Source: Tolypeutes matacus | Lineage: Eukaryota; Chordata; Mammalia; Cingulata; Chlamyphoridae | DNA length: 64,000 nt | NCBI GenBank assembly: GCA_026826555.1 | Contig: JAKSZT010017954.1 | Coordinates: 6,710,747-6,774,746, forward strand | Reading direction: 5' to 3' | Part shown: piece after piece, positions 10,525 through 23,309 of the stretch | How positions within the stretch are numbered: the first letter of the stretch is position 1 | Layout: every line of letters starts with the position of its first letter | Made by a program: the position numbers and the translations under genes | The notes under the pieces: model-generated | Seen by the model: the letters and a program-made list of their open reading frames with translations, nothing else | Told to the model about the DNA's origin: nothing | The model's database searches: none

Positions 10525-12800
10525 TATTTTCGGTTTGAAAAAAAAAGAGAAGTATGGAAGCTGGAGTAAGTATCTAAAGTAGGGTAGTAAGAGCATGACT
10601 ACCATCTGCAGAGATTAGTGCACAGTCTAAAGTCTCTGAAAGAGTGTTGGGTTGACTAGATGACAAGACTGGAAACGGAAGATCTGAGTGTACTATGGAG
10701 GACCTTGAATTACCAAATTGCCTAGTCAACAGTTCAGAGCCCCATACAGATGCTCTCAGCACATCATTCTCCACTTCTGTGTCTTCACTTCTTTCCTGTT
10801 GACTCACACATCCATCTAACCATCTTTCCTTCTTAATTTTGGTTGGAAAGAGACATGTAGGACAAAGGAAATTTAGATTTCTTTAATACTTTGTGATTAT
10901 TCCTGTGATTTTTTAAATATAAGAATAAAAACAAAATTTTAAAGTAAGCTGCTTCTTTTGGGTGGTTCATTTCTAGTTTCACACATGGTAACAAGCCAGC
11001 AGCTTAAGTCAGGGCTGTAAATTAGACTGGAGGGAAGAATGAACTGCAGGTTCCTAGGTCCTGGTCGAAGGTCCCCACGGTTTCTGCCAGTCTTCTTCCA
11101 GACAGCAGCATGGTTCCTCAGCTGTCCTTCTTATCAGGGAGACAGATGGAACCTCATGGGTTTCCTGTTTAGGAGTCTCAGAATTCAAAGTTGTTATGAT
11201 GTGTGGGCTTTGAGAATGCCACATTTCAGAGAAGCGAGTTTTTGCCTCTCAGACTTTCTTATAATTAAGCATGAGTTCCTTTCCGTCTTTGTGGCATTAA
11301 TTTTGTTGTGTATATCCCGAAGCTCTTTCCTGGGATCTCAACAGAGGATGTGTCCCAGCCTCTGGTGGAAGCTGGGCTCCACCCCAGTGTGATGAAAGAT
11401 TTGCTTAACTGCTCTTTTTCTCTTCCCAATTCTCAGGCCAGCCCCTCTCTACTTTTGTTCTGGTTACTTCACTCTTTCAAAAGGCAGCCATTTTGGGGCG
11501 ATTCTGCTCCTTCCAAGTGGTGGGCTCTGATCTGAAGACCCACCTGTGCCAATGGCCAGGCATGTGACTATTAACCCTTTAACCAGGGGCCTCTGTCCTT
11601 TCTGGAGATCTTCGGGCATAATATTAACTAAGTGCCGAGGCAGAGGAGCCCAGGAGCACCTGAAACAGACATTAATGTCTTTTTCATTAGGCTACTTCAT
11701 CATAGAATTTCAGCTGTCAGTGTCAGGAGGTGACAGTGGGGCATCCCTTGCATAAGAAAGATGTGGAGATCTACGGAGATCAGAAATGAAAAGATGAATT
11801 ATGAATCAGTCACCAGAAATCTCTTTGGCTTATAAGTTTTAGCCAACAACAAATATGGCTATATGGAAAATGCAGATATTTATTGTTGCATGGCCATTGT
11901 TTCTTCCTCCTCCTCCTCCTTCTCATCAAGCATTATGAATTGTGCTTGATGCTGCACTCCTCTCTCTATGCTGTTAGACAAAAAATGCTTCCACACTTGA
12001 TTATGAGTATGTCAAGTGATTTACCAGGGCAGTTAGCACAATTCTTTAGTTGCAGCAAACAACTGAAGTAAATGAGTGAGTCTAATTTTTAAGAAAGTCC
12101 AAAACTTAAAAATCTAAATTTTGGAAACAAGTAGTTATCTTTCATGTTACAAAATGAATCTTCCCTTCTAAAAAGCTTCATATGGAATGTCAAATGTAGA
12201 TTTAATTCTTTTTTCAAAAAATTGGTTTGTTAACAATTAAGGAAGCCTTATGTATTAGTTGGGGGTGGGGGGGGAGACGGGGCTTGAGCAGTTAAAAATA
12301 TATCTATCTCCAAACTAAAAAGCAAAAAACATCCACCTACCCCACTTGGCACACACATACTCTCATTTCCTCAGGGCAACCATTGTTTAACAGGTCCCTA
12401 GGTAGCCTCCCTGTCCCTTTCTTAAGTATATATGTAGGTATGTGTATGTTTTAAATGATTGATTCAAAATTTTATTGATAAACACATGCTTTCTGTAATT
12501 GTGTTTGCTGACATATAAGGTGATTGTTGTGTAGGTATGTTGTCTTAGCTTCTAGAATACAAAAGCTGACTGTTTTGCCCTGCTATTTTGCTTACTATAG
12601 CAAATTACTTTTAGCTTTAAATTTTATTATTAACCACCATGTCTACATATTCAAAATCATTTTCTTTTATTTTGGATGAAAATAATTCCTTCCACCAAGT
12701 GCGTGATTTTTGCTAAAAATATTTTAGCAGAGGTCAAGTTGTGAAACCACCCAGCACCAAGGCTGCCTCTCTGGTTTTTGTATGACTCTTGTGTCCAGGG
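10525..12800. other. Unassigned DNA; repeat-poor block at about 11030-11760
   Basis: No element recognised. The 11030-11760 block has normal complexity, moderate GC and a 117-codon chance ORF (11039-11392) without domains. A short TCC run lies at 11905-11922 and a G-rich patch at 12259-12283. Confidence 0.45.
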
Positions 12801-12802
12801 CA

Positions 12803-13053
12803 TAATTCTTTTTTTTTTATTTTTTTTTTTATTATGGGTAAAAATCAAAAATCTCACAATACATACAAACATTTGCAAAATGATATATAAATATATATGC
12901 ATATATGTGTATTTGCTTACAAAAATGTTATTTATATATATATATATATACATATATTTTAAGAGGTGCTTAGATTACCTAAAATATTACACGGAACCCA
13001 CTGGGATTCCCATGTTGCCCACCTCCCACACCTCCCACAATTTTAGTAGCTTC
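12803..13053 (-). mobile_element. L1-like retroposon 3' end, minus copy
   Basis: It opens with a T-rich tail (about 12810-12837). On the minus strand it matches the 3' family of 16540-19055: 'tgtgggaggtgtgggagg', 'atgggaatccc' and 'aatctaagcacctctt'. A (TA)n run at 12930-12953 has expanded inside it. Confidence 0.6.
12930..12957. repeat. (TA)n microsatellite
   Basis: About ten ta units with one ca interruption. Confidence 0.85.
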
Positions 13054-13068
13054 ATGGTAGCCTTATTT

Positions 13069-13259
13069 TTTTTTTTTTTTCCCCTAAAGATTTTATTTAT
13101 TTATTCATTTATCCCCCCCCCTTGCTGCTTGTGCTCGCTGGGTCAGCTAACCACGCCGTGCGGGTGGGCTTGCCTTCACCAGGAGGCCCCGGGAACCGAA
13201 CCCGGGGCCTCCCATATGGTAAACGGGAGCCCTACTGATTGAGCCACAGCCGCTTCCCA
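13069..13259 (-). mobile_element. DAS-type SINE, first of an adjacent pair
   Basis: Flanked by atggtagccttattt at 13054-13068 and 13260-13274. The body runs T-run, 'aaagattttatttatttatt', C-run, 'gggtcagctaaccacgcc', antisense B box 'gggaaccgaaccc', and 'gagccacagccgcttccc'. The sequence is close to the next copy and little decayed. Confidence 0.93.
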
Positions 13260-13275
13260 ATGGTAGCCTTATTTG

Positions 13276-13480
13276 GTTTTTTTTGTTTTGTTTTGTTTTG
13301 GTTTTTTTTAAAGATTTTATTTATTTATTCATTTATCCCCCCATTGCTGTTTGTGCTCACTGGGTCAGCTAACCACGCCATGCGGGCGGGCTTGCCTTCA
13401 CCAGGAGGCCCCGGGAACCGAACCCGGGGCCTCCCATATGGTAAACGGGAGCCCTACTGATTGAGCCACAGCCGCTTCCC
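13276..13480 (-). mobile_element. DAS-type SINE, second of an adjacent pair
   Basis: Has its own 10-bp duplication gccttatttg at 13266-13275 and 13481-13490, which overlaps the first copy's duplication. The body is nearly identical to 13069-13259 with a longer T/G-rich tail. Confidence 0.93.
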
Positions 13481-13494
13481 GCCTTATTTGTTTT

Positions 13495-16300
13495 TAATCG
13501 AGAGCTGTATGCCTGGCATATCAAGACAAAATAGTAATTCACATTTGGTTCTCTTAAGACTATATGCTGTATACTCAGTGAAATATAAACATTTTCTCTT
13601 CCACAGCTTTTTCTTAAACTTACCTGCTTCAGCATCTTAAGTTTCTCTGTCTTGGTCTTGCTTTATTTTTAAGTTTGTGGTTTGTTCTTTGACATAGTAA
13701 ACCATTGTCATTGACTGGGGTGTTGGCTAATGATTCAGAAATCCAAGACTTAGAACTCAGCATACCCACATAAGGTGGACTCCTGCTTTTGTTCAAGCCT
13801 CCCTTCATCTCCAGGAACTGAATTTTTCATGCAGTAATTAAAATTTGTAGGTCAAACCTCCCATGGCACCATTTGCTGCTAATATGGGAAAGCAGTGATC
13901 AGATTCGCTTTTGCTGCTCTTCACCGAGCTGAGACTTAAAGGATGAAGGGTGACATTTTCCCCCATTTTGTAAATTAATGCCATTGATCTACCTAACAAG
14001 AACAAAGTTAGGCTTCAAAATACCAAATGATAAAGAGATTAAGACTTTAAATGGCTTTCCAAAAGGCAACCTCCATTGTAAGGCTCTAAGCTGACTATTG
14101 AACTTTCAATTAGAATTTCTAATAGGCTATTGACTTAAATGGATAAAATGTTGCAAGCGATAGCTTTCAAGATGACACAGATTGCTTCTTACATTCTGGA
14201 ATATTACTTTATGTAGTGTGTGCTGCTCTAGAGGGTGAATAATAATAATAAACTGGCCTCCCTCTCTGCGGAGTATCTGCTGCATTTGTGCTAGTTTTCT
14301 CAAAGGTGAATACATTCATTTTTGAAATACTTTTTCTCTGTGTTTGCTAAATGTTGGCTCCATGAAACCTTTTGTGGTATACAGATCCCTTCAGTCTTTG
14401 CATTATGGCAATATTTTTCTTTTATGAAAAGCAGCCTGTTTGGTATGTACTTCTGTATACACAGAAATATATTCATGTACACTTACATGTGTGTTCACAG
14501 TTGGGACACTAGCAGATGTGTTGTCTATCATTGCCATGAGGAGCAATCCTTGATACCTTGCTCTCTGCCTCAGTTTGCTGTTCTTGGAAGCTCATCCTCC
14601 TCCACATGGACTACCAGTGTAGTGTGACTAAATCAAGGTCTTGTTAGGAAACACCAGTTCTAATACATTTTTAAATACTAATTTTTCAAAGACGAGCTAC
14701 CTCTTCTAGGATAAAGGGTTAATATTATGCTTATGTTACAGTGCATTAAAAACTCTAATTAAAACAGCATTACATTCCCATCTGCCAATCTCCAGTAATC
14801 TTCTTTAATTGCAGTAATTAAACTATATTTACATGTTCAGAATACTTGTAATTTAGCAAATTGCACTCTCTGCTCTACATTTAATCAAACAACCAGTTCC
14901 AGTATATTTAGTGTGGAAAGAAGTAATTTCAATGTTTTGATTACTATAGCAGATTTGACAGAGTAAGTGCCCCTCTAGTAGAGGGCTTGAAAGGGAAGGC
15001 AAACATGAAATATAGTCATGGTTTTGATTGTCATGTGAATGCGTAATTACATGTTGGAGGATTAACTATTGAAGGGTATCATGGTTGCACTTGATGTTTA
15101 GACGCAGCCAATATTACAGATAGCAGAAACTGTATTTTGGGGAAGTTTGACAAAAGAAGCAAGGTTTTCTCTTTAAAAGATGGAAACTAATTAGAAAATT
15201 TTGTGAAAATGGTGCCTGAATTGTAAAATTGCTCATCTTCCACATGTGATTCCAAAGCCTGCCATGCAAGTTGCTTATTTCAGTCTTCCCAAGTACAGCC
15301 CAGAAGTGCAGTGACAAGCAGCAGAGGGAAATGTTAATGATGACACCAACTCAGGAATGAGCTCCTCCGTGTTTTTGTATCTTATGCTGTGTCTGGGTTG
15401 GATCTGGGGAGAATGTGAGGTTTCTTGAAGAGGACCCATCAGCAGGAGTCAGGCTCTTTTCCTACCTTTTATAACCACCCTCGACGAGGCTATTCCACCT
15501 TACCCATCTCTTAAGCCCCATCTGTTTCTTAGTCTCCTACTTTTGAAAACAGAAATCATCATGTTGTGAATATTGATTGGATTCAGAGAAAGAATCTCTT
15601 AAACACCTTAAAATTTTTAAAAATACACCTTATTGTGATTATTTAACTGTACCAAATCATAGTTTCTTCCTTTTTATTCTTATAAATTTGATTAGAATAT
15701 TGAGTAGTGACTTCAAATCTGTTTCCAAAAACAAAATGTTACTTTTATTTCAACATAGAATTTTAAGTAACATTCTCTCTTCTTTCTAAATATGTAATAT
15801 TAAAAGTATTTTCTAGAATGTGAACTTCTCTGCCATCTATTATATTAATGAAAACCAAAAGACAGTGTAGCACTTCTAATGAACCCTTGGTTCTTGACCA
15901 TGTGTAAAGAGCAGAGCTACTGAACTGTTAAAAAAAATATGTGGGAGTGAGGGTCTGCAGTTTTCTTCTAGTTCAGTTCAGTTCATGTTATGATATTAAG
16001 GAAAATGTAGCATTTCTTTAGGACTCGTATTGTTAGAGGTAGGGTAGAGAATGCGACCTGGATTTTTTTTTTTTTTCTGGTTCATGAAGAAGTCAAGATG
16101 AATAATCTTGACATAAATATGGCACTTCAGACTGTCACAGGCAGAACCATTCAGTTCAAATCCAGGCTCATTTCTGTGTTACATGAGTGAGAATTTAACT
16201 TTTCAAAAATACTGCCATGCCTGTTTTTACCCTGCTGCTTACTTACAACGAGATGCTGAGTAACTTATTATAGTTGCCTTTAAAAGTATATTGTGCAAAA
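13495..16300. other. Unassigned AT-rich DNA, possibly containing regulatory sequence near 14700-14960
   Basis: No repeat or gene recognised over about 2.8 kb. The stretch 14700-14960 is dense in TAATT/AATTA cores. Chance ORFs up to 101 codons have no features. Confidence 0.45.
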
Positions 16301-16539
16301 TGGGCAATATCTATGATATAGTGGAAGGGTGTAGTTGTGCAGTGGATGGGTGTGACAGTGGTGCAGTGCAGTGATGTGATTAGATTCAGTGGTGCTGCTC
16401 TGTGAGGAGGAGTAGGGTGGGGGAGTTGGGTTGGACTATCATGGACTGGGGAGAGGGTCTGGGGAAGGAGCAGGTGAGCTCTGGGGATTTGCAGGTCTGT
16501 GGTTAAAACTATAACGTTAGGAATGTTTTTTTTGGCAAA

Positions 16540-17230
16540 TATGGTATGCGAAGCAGGGGAAGGTTACTGGTGTAGGGTGTCAGATGTGGGGAAGTATACG
16601 GGGCAGGGCGTGCCTGGGGCATGCTTCTATGGAATAGGTAAGTGTTCATCTTGTCATAGTGTGTTATATCAGTGGGTGGAGACCCATACAATAAACAAGA
16701 AGGTATTAAACTCCCATCCTGAGGAGTCCTGCTGTGTTCTCAATTAGAGGGACAAGAATCCCTCGAGCACATAGGCAGTGCCTAATAAAAGCAAACAGAC
16801 CAATATATCAAGCCCTCAATATTATTACAAGTAACTATGAATCTTATTCTTCAAAAATTGAAACTTAGTGGTTACCATAGGTTCTGAGGGGAGGGGGAAG
16901 GGGAGGGAAGAATAGAATAGATGGAACATAGGGCATTAGAATTGTTCAGCATGATCTTGCAATAATGGATACAGGGCATCTTAAATTTCATCAAAACCTA
17001 TAAAAGTGTACGGTCCAAAATGTAAACCATAATGTAAATCATTGACCATGGTTAGTAGCAATATTTCAATATCTGTACGTGAATTGTGACACATGTACCA
17101 CTGGCATGTAAAATGTTATTGATAGGAGAGGGGGGAAAGAGGGTGGGTATATGGGAATCCCCTATATTCTCTATGTGACTTTTCTGTAACCTAAAGCTTC
17201 TTTGAAGATAAAATGAAAAAAAAAATAAGA
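16540..17230 (+). mobile_element. L1-like retroposon, short copy with internal deletion
   Basis: The 5' portion ('cagtgggtggagacccatac', 'catcctgaggagtcctgct', 'attgaaacttag') and the 3' portion ('ggttctgaggggaggg', 'catggttagtagcaatat', 'taaagcttctttgaag', then an A-tail) match the next copy. The roughly 0.9-kb middle is absent. The 3' A-tail suggests a LINE-type or LINE-mobilised element; I do not know its family name. Confidence 0.65.
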
Positions 17231-17459
17231 TACTGGGGGACTATACGGAAGAAAATGTCACTGTACATACAAGACAACAGATCTTACAGTGATGAAAGAT
17301 ACAATGTCTAAAATATTTTTGTTTTTATTTCAAAATTTTAAAAAAATTTTTCTGTTTGTTATTTTTTAAAATATTATTATTTCATTTTCTTATTAATTTT
17401 ATTTGGTTATTTTGTCAACTTCATTTTTGAAGTTTTGAATCACAGAAGGGTCACAGTTG

Positions 17460-19055
17460 TGGCAGGGGAGGATCACTGGTGCGGGGCATCAGTGATGGGG
17501 GATGCCTGGGGAAGGGCTCACCTGGGGTGTGCCTCTAAGGCATATGGATATGTTCAAGTGCTCATGGGGCATTGTCTTGGTGGGTGGAGATCCACACAAT
17601 AATCCTAAGAATATCTGAATTCCCATCCTGGGGAGCTCTGCTACATTCTGTAATAGGACAGCAAAAATCCCCCAAGTACAAGGGCAGTGCTTAGTGAAGG
17701 AAGACAGACCATTACGCCAGGCCCTTGATATTGATGATTGTACTTATGAACCTTTTCTTGTGAAATTGAAACTTAGCCTGAGTTTGGCTTAGAGAGAGGC
17801 CACATTTGAGCAACAGGGATGCTTTCAGGAAGTAACTCTTGGGCAATATATAATACTAGGCTAAGTATTATATATTATGTATATAGGTACTATTTCCCCC
17901 TGGTGTGAAACATGACTCCCAGGAATGAGCCTCCCTGGCACTGAGGAATTACCAAGCGCCAACTAGCAATACATCTGGAAAAAGACCTTGACCAAAAGGG
18001 GGAAAAAGGGGGAAATGGTAAATACAAATGAGTTTTTAAGGCTAAGAGATTTCAAAATGAGTCGGGAGATCATTCCAGAGTTTACGCTTATGCATGTCTC
18101 AGCAGGATCTCATTGACTGGCGCAGTAAACAGTGCCTCAAATAGCAGGGCTCCTGAGGACTCTAGAGACATCCAGACACTATAAGCAAGGCAGACAGCTC
18201 AGGAATTGGGCACCCTGTCAGTGGGCCTTACATTGGAATGCATGCTCCCCAGTATAACAGAGTTAGACTCATGTATATTTTCCCTACACACGGTTCTTCT
18301 GCTCATTTTATTTGAACCTATAGTTAGCACCCTACTTGATAAATATATGTTCCAGAGACTTAAATCTTTGGTCCATTCACGTGCCAGTTGAGCCCTGAAT
18401 CTCAGCAGAGTTGCAATACCTACATCTCCAGTTGTCCTACTCACCCAGGACAACTAACAAGGAGATGATGATAGACAACACCCATCCCAAGGAACAGAGA
18501 GTGTCTGCAACTGCAAGCAAGATGGTTCCATCCATCTGTCTCATGGGATCTCAATCCCCTCTCAATTAGAAATAAAGTGGGCATCACCATCCCAAAATCC
18601 TCAAGAATGGGGAATGAACAATGGACTAAAGTAGACTTATTATTATTATCTAGACTTATTATTATTCTATATCATTGATATAAAGGCAGTGACCACCAGA
18701 GGTTCTGAGGGGAGGGAAAGGGAAGAATAAGTGTAATATGGGGGCATTTTGGGGACATTGGAATTGTCCTGCATGACATTGCAATGACAGATACAGGCCA
18801 ATATATATTTTGTCATAACCTACAAAATTGTGCAGGACAGAGTGTAAACTATAATGTAAACTGTAGTCCATGGTTAGTAGCAGTGCTTCAGTGTGTGTTC
18901 ATCAATTGTAACAAATGTACCACACTAAAGAAGGATGTTGTTAATGTAGGAAATTGTGGGAGGGGGAGAGAGTGGGCCGTATAGGAATACCCTATATTTT
19001 TTATATAACATTTATGTGTAATCTAAAGCTTCTTTAAAAATAAAAAAAAAAGTTA
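17460..19055 (+). mobile_element. L1-like retroposon, longer copy
   Basis: Same orientation as the preceding copy and homologous to it at both ends, with an extra middle at about 17779-18685 that includes 'aacatgactcccaggaatga', 'ccttgaccaaaaggggg', and 'catctccagttgtcctac'. It ends 'aatctaaagcttcttt' plus an A-tail. It looks like an old LINE-1 3' UTR or a retroposon that shares one. No coding frame of note. Confidence 0.65.
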
Positions 19056-19059
19056 ATTA

Positions 19060-22000
19060 AAAAAATATACATATTGTGCAAAATTAAGCCTGATGGTGAA
19101 GTTCAAAGCAAATTACTGGAGGTTTGAACATGCTAGAAAACCTTTGAAAGGAAAAGAGAAGCAATTTAGAGTTGAGGACAAACAAAAAAGAAAAAAATAC
19201 TAAAGTTGAGGACAGAGCCAGCCTAGGGTTAAAATTCCAGTTTGTCACTTAGCTGTTTAACCCTAAACAAACTACCTATCTCCTGTCTCTTATGTCTAAT
19301 CTGTGAAATGGGGATAATAATTCCTACCTAGGTAATGTGCTATTAGTTTTTTCTCTCCTATTACCCATAATGTGTGTTCATGCATGGGGAGAAGCACACA
19401 CAGACACACAGATGCACAATAAAAAATAACTGAAGAGCCTCTAGAAACCAATTATGTCTTGTGATCCGAACACAAATACCATTATTAAAAGTTTTTAACA
19501 ATGCAGCATAACTGTCATAGATAATTGAGGTTTATCTAGAAACTGAAATCTGGAGATTTTTCCCAAACCTCATTATAACCATTTGTTTTAGTCCCTTGCC
19601 CTAACAGTTCTTTCCTGAAACTATTAACAAAGAACACTATTGAAGGATCTGAATCTCACTACTTACTTCACACTTTCTACTTAGAGTTGCTAATGAGCAG
19701 CAAAATAAACTAAAAAATGGTCCTTAATCCAAATACCATCAAGTCAAAGTTATCGGTAATTAAGAATAGACTATATGAAACATACCTCCATGGCAGCCAG
19801 CATCTCTGCCTTCCAGAGGTTACTGGAGAAAGTGTGTTCAGTTCTCATTCTTGATACTCACTGGAAGTTCAGGAGTCCCCTCATTCTACTCAAACGTATG
19901 ACTCCTTGGAGTACAGAATGGGAACCCTAGATGCAGAGACTCTCTAGCAATTAATCCCAAAGACAAGAGTTCTAACATATTCATTTCTGCTCATTTCATA
20001 CATCATCTTGCAGCATGTATGGTCTGGAACCCTACGAAAAGGACTGCAAACTCTTTTAACTTCCCACCACAGTAGCCTTTTTTAATACTTAGTTTTCTTT
20101 GATTTCTTTTGTATGTATTTTTATATTAGAAACACCAAATAGCTCATTATCTGTTAATGTGATCAGATGATTTCTATTTTTTAAGTTGTTGTGTTTGATG
20201 GATTTCCTGATATTTAATCTCTCTTGTATTCTTTTTATGTTTTATTTGATTTGAGGTTTATTTAAGAGTGTTTGTTAGACGTGTCTTAAAGTGTCTTTTG
20301 GTAATTTGCTGCATTCAATTGTATATTTTAACAAATTCTGAATATATATGAAGGAAATTAATGATTAAAAAAAAAAAGCACTTTTTTGGGGGGTTTTAGG
20401 AAGGGTGTTGAGCTGCAGAGCCTTTTTTTTTTTTTTTTTTTTTTTAATATTGTTTCTTTAAATGCCCAAATGGATTTAATATGTAAATCATATGAAACCC
20501 AAGCCCTTAACTTACTCTTCTAAGAAAGCCTTTTAACAGTCCTCCTCATAATAATGTGGCTGACTTCCTATTTTCCAATGTTTACTTATACTTTGTAATG
20601 TTTATTGTATAATGAGTTTGTTGTATAATAAAGGACTCTGATTTATTAGCTCTTCATTATTCTCATTCTATCAGCTTCCCAATAAATGATACAACCCTTG
20701 GCAGGGATATGAGTCTCAATCAGGTGATAGCATTGCTTTTTTTTTTTTATTTTTTTTTTTATTTTTTTTTAAACTTGTAACAGTTTAATAATTCATTGTA
20801 TGCTAAGGATAATGCAAAAAACAATTTCTGATTGATAGGATTACAATCCAGGAAGTTAACTGAACACCTTGCTTTTTAATGAACTCCCCTTGCCACAGTA
20901 CCAGCAGTACAGGTGAAATTCCTTATTGTGCATGGTTAACAGACCCCAGAATAAAATGCACAAAGGCATTGAGACAGTTGCACAGAAAAATGGGGCAGAA
21001 TTCACTACTAGTTCAATATACTGCTAGTTAACAGGTCTTTGATCTATCATATTTACCCTTCCATAACATAGTGAAAAATCATGTGTAGAGCAGCTGTGAA
21101 CTATAGCGTGTGTAGGCGTTTTATAAATGTTGCCTTAGTTATTTAATGCCCAACCTGACTGCTGGGATTTAACACAGTGACAGCTTTCTCAGAGGGGGCA
21201 TGAAAAAAAACATGATATTTTACAACCTGAGAAGTTAAGCACTGAGATAGTTAGGGCCCAGCTCTCATTAGCTGAATGGTAGATTTTTCTAATTAGTTCT
21301 TTCTAGTGCAATTAGCACAAAAAAGTCTAATCACCTCATGTGAAACCAATGTAATGGTTGGAAAAGAATGCCCTTGGCTTCTCTTTCAGATTGGATTTTA
21401 GGATTATTGGTGTGGCCCCATAAAGAACAGAATCTGTTAGTGAATGAGTATTTAAAGCATGAGCACGTAGAGGTGGCAAAAAATGGACAACTCTTCATGC
21501 AGGGTGAGTATAGCTGGAGAAAGTTCTTAGAAATATTCATTAGTCGTCAGTTATCAATTTATTACTTCAACTAAAGAATTGGTTTCTTTGAGTTCTTTCA
21601 TTTTGGAATTGGAGTCTTGGGCCTGGAACCGCAGCAGTTCCTCTTGGCTGCCCATCCTGAGGGCTTGAGATGTACTGCACATTAGAATCAAATGCATTTG
21701 GAGGCCTGGGGCTACAGGGCTTAATTTCTCAGCCTCTGCAGTGCCCATATTCCCCATCAATTTTTGCTAATCTGTGCTTTCAGTGCTTTGTCTCTCCTCT
21801 TCTCTCTGCCTTGGAGTCATCCATAGGTACCACATTCATTGTTTCCCCCACATTCATTTTTGAACTGTTCTCAAATTCTAGTGCCCATCAATCACTTCAC
21901 ATCTCTTAAGTGAGCCAACAGTTGATAACATTCAATTTTAACTGGAAAGGAAACCATAATGACAGCATCCAGTCCTATAGCATATAAACTCTTGCCTCTT

Positions 22001-22105
22001 TTTGAGAAGCCACTTGCCTGAAAGTGGATGAGAAAATGCTGTTTATTTTGAATGAGGAAAAAAGAGGCTATAGGGGCTAAAATATGTTTTTCCATTGTTC
22101 CTACC
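19060..22105. other. Unassigned AT-rich DNA with T-runs
   Basis: T-rich runs lie at 20421-20445 and 20731-20772. The second could be the tail of a minus-strand retrocopy, because the antisense of 'gtttaataattc' (ATTAAA) lies just upstream in that orientation. A weak MER5-like piece may lie at 21600-21750. No gene seen. Confidence 0.4.
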
Positions 22106-22108
22106 ATC

Positions 22109-22310
22109 AGTGCCTAATAGAACTTCCTGTGATGATGGAAATGTTCTGTCTATACACTGTCCAATACAGTAGCCACTAGCCACACATGGTTATCACACAC
22201 TTAAAATGTGGCTAGAGAAACAGAGGAAATGACTTTTACATTTTATTTACTTTTAAGTAATTTAAATTTCAATAGCCCCATGTGGCTGCTGGCTACCATA
22301 TTGGACTGTG
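22109..22310 (+). mobile_element. Non-autonomous hAT-type DNA transposon
   Basis: It has the widely dispersed mammalian 'aatagaacttcctgtgatga', 'gtagccactagccaca' and 'ggctaccatattggactgtg' sequence, with near-palindromic ends (cagtgcctaatag and ctaccatattggactgtg). I know this family as a hAT/Charlie-type MITE but not its exact MER number. Confidence 0.7.
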
Positions 22311-22319
22311 GTATAGGTC

Positions 22320-23010
22320 TAGACCTATTCTACCTCCTAACCACTCTGCCCCCTGTACACTCAGCTGCATACTTAAGAAAAGAAAGAAGGTTGCTCTCTG
22401 ATCCCACTTATTCTCCATTCTCCTAAGCTTTACCTCAAAACCAGTTGGTTTTCTTCCAGGGTTATTAGTAGTCACACACAAAGCATTGGCCTGGCTTATG
22501 GGTTCTGTAGCTCATTCTGTACTCTACCAAGCCAGTGTTTGTTCTAAAGTTATAAAAGACATTGTTTTTTGTTGTTGTTGTGTGTTTGTTTGTTTGTTTT
22601 TAAGCCAGAATACTCATTTATTTCCAGGAGGAGAGGTGGGCCAAATCAGTCAACATAAGCTCATTTATGAAACCTTCCAAATCTTAAAGGTAGGTCCATA
22701 TTGAACACTTCTCCAAACAGGCGGATTAAATATATGCAAATGGCTCCTACAGATTCTTTGTAACATTTTAATTATAGTTAATTAAAGTAAACAAAAATGG
22801 AATATTTCATCATCTTTATCAATGATATTTAACAAATATATTAACTTTGCTCTTGGTAGTCATACTGTCAGAACTCTTCAGTTCACACTGAAAGGGTGAA
22901 GTTAGCAATCTGCACAAATAGGCATTTAGAGGTTCATTTTGTTGATTTGGACCCTAGAATTAATCCTGTCTAGAAGAGAAAAGGAAGAACACTCTGGTTG
23001 TATGTTCAAG
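22320..23010. other. Unassigned DNA
   Basis: No gene or clear repeat; a GT-rich patch with 'gtttgtttgtttgttttt' lies at 22585-22604. Confidence 0.4.
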
Positions 23011-23011
23011 A

Positions 23012-23105
23012 TAATACCAACACTTATTGAAGGCCTACTATGTGCTGGAAATTGTGGCATTCTCTTTGATTACATAGATGGAAAGACAATATCTATCCCA
23101 CTGGA
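23012..23105 (-). repeat. L2 fragment
   Basis: The antisense L2 3' motif 'acttattgaaggcctactat' is followed by 'gtgctggaaattgtgg'. Confidence 0.6.
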
Positions 23106-23271
23106 TTGTAACCTTAAGCAACTGACATATAAACAGTTAAAGGTAGTATATTGTGGTAAAATGCTATTATAGAAATATATATAGGGTGTTTGGTGGGAAC
23201 ATAGAGGAAGAAAAATCAAGCCATGGTGTTAGGGAAGGCTTCCAAGATGGAAAACACGTATGGGAAATTTT

Positions 23272-23302
<31 letters not shown>

Positions 23303-23308
23303 CACACG
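23272..23308. repeat. (CA)n(TA)n microsatellite
   Basis: A run of ca units passes into ta units and back to ca. Confidence 0.92.
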
Positions 23309-23309
23309 A

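Noticed and set aside
12657..13242. Long-looking ORFs (98 and 154 codons) across 12.7-13.2 kb
   Set aside because: They run through T-runs, a (TA)n repeat and two SINEs, and carry no conserved domain.
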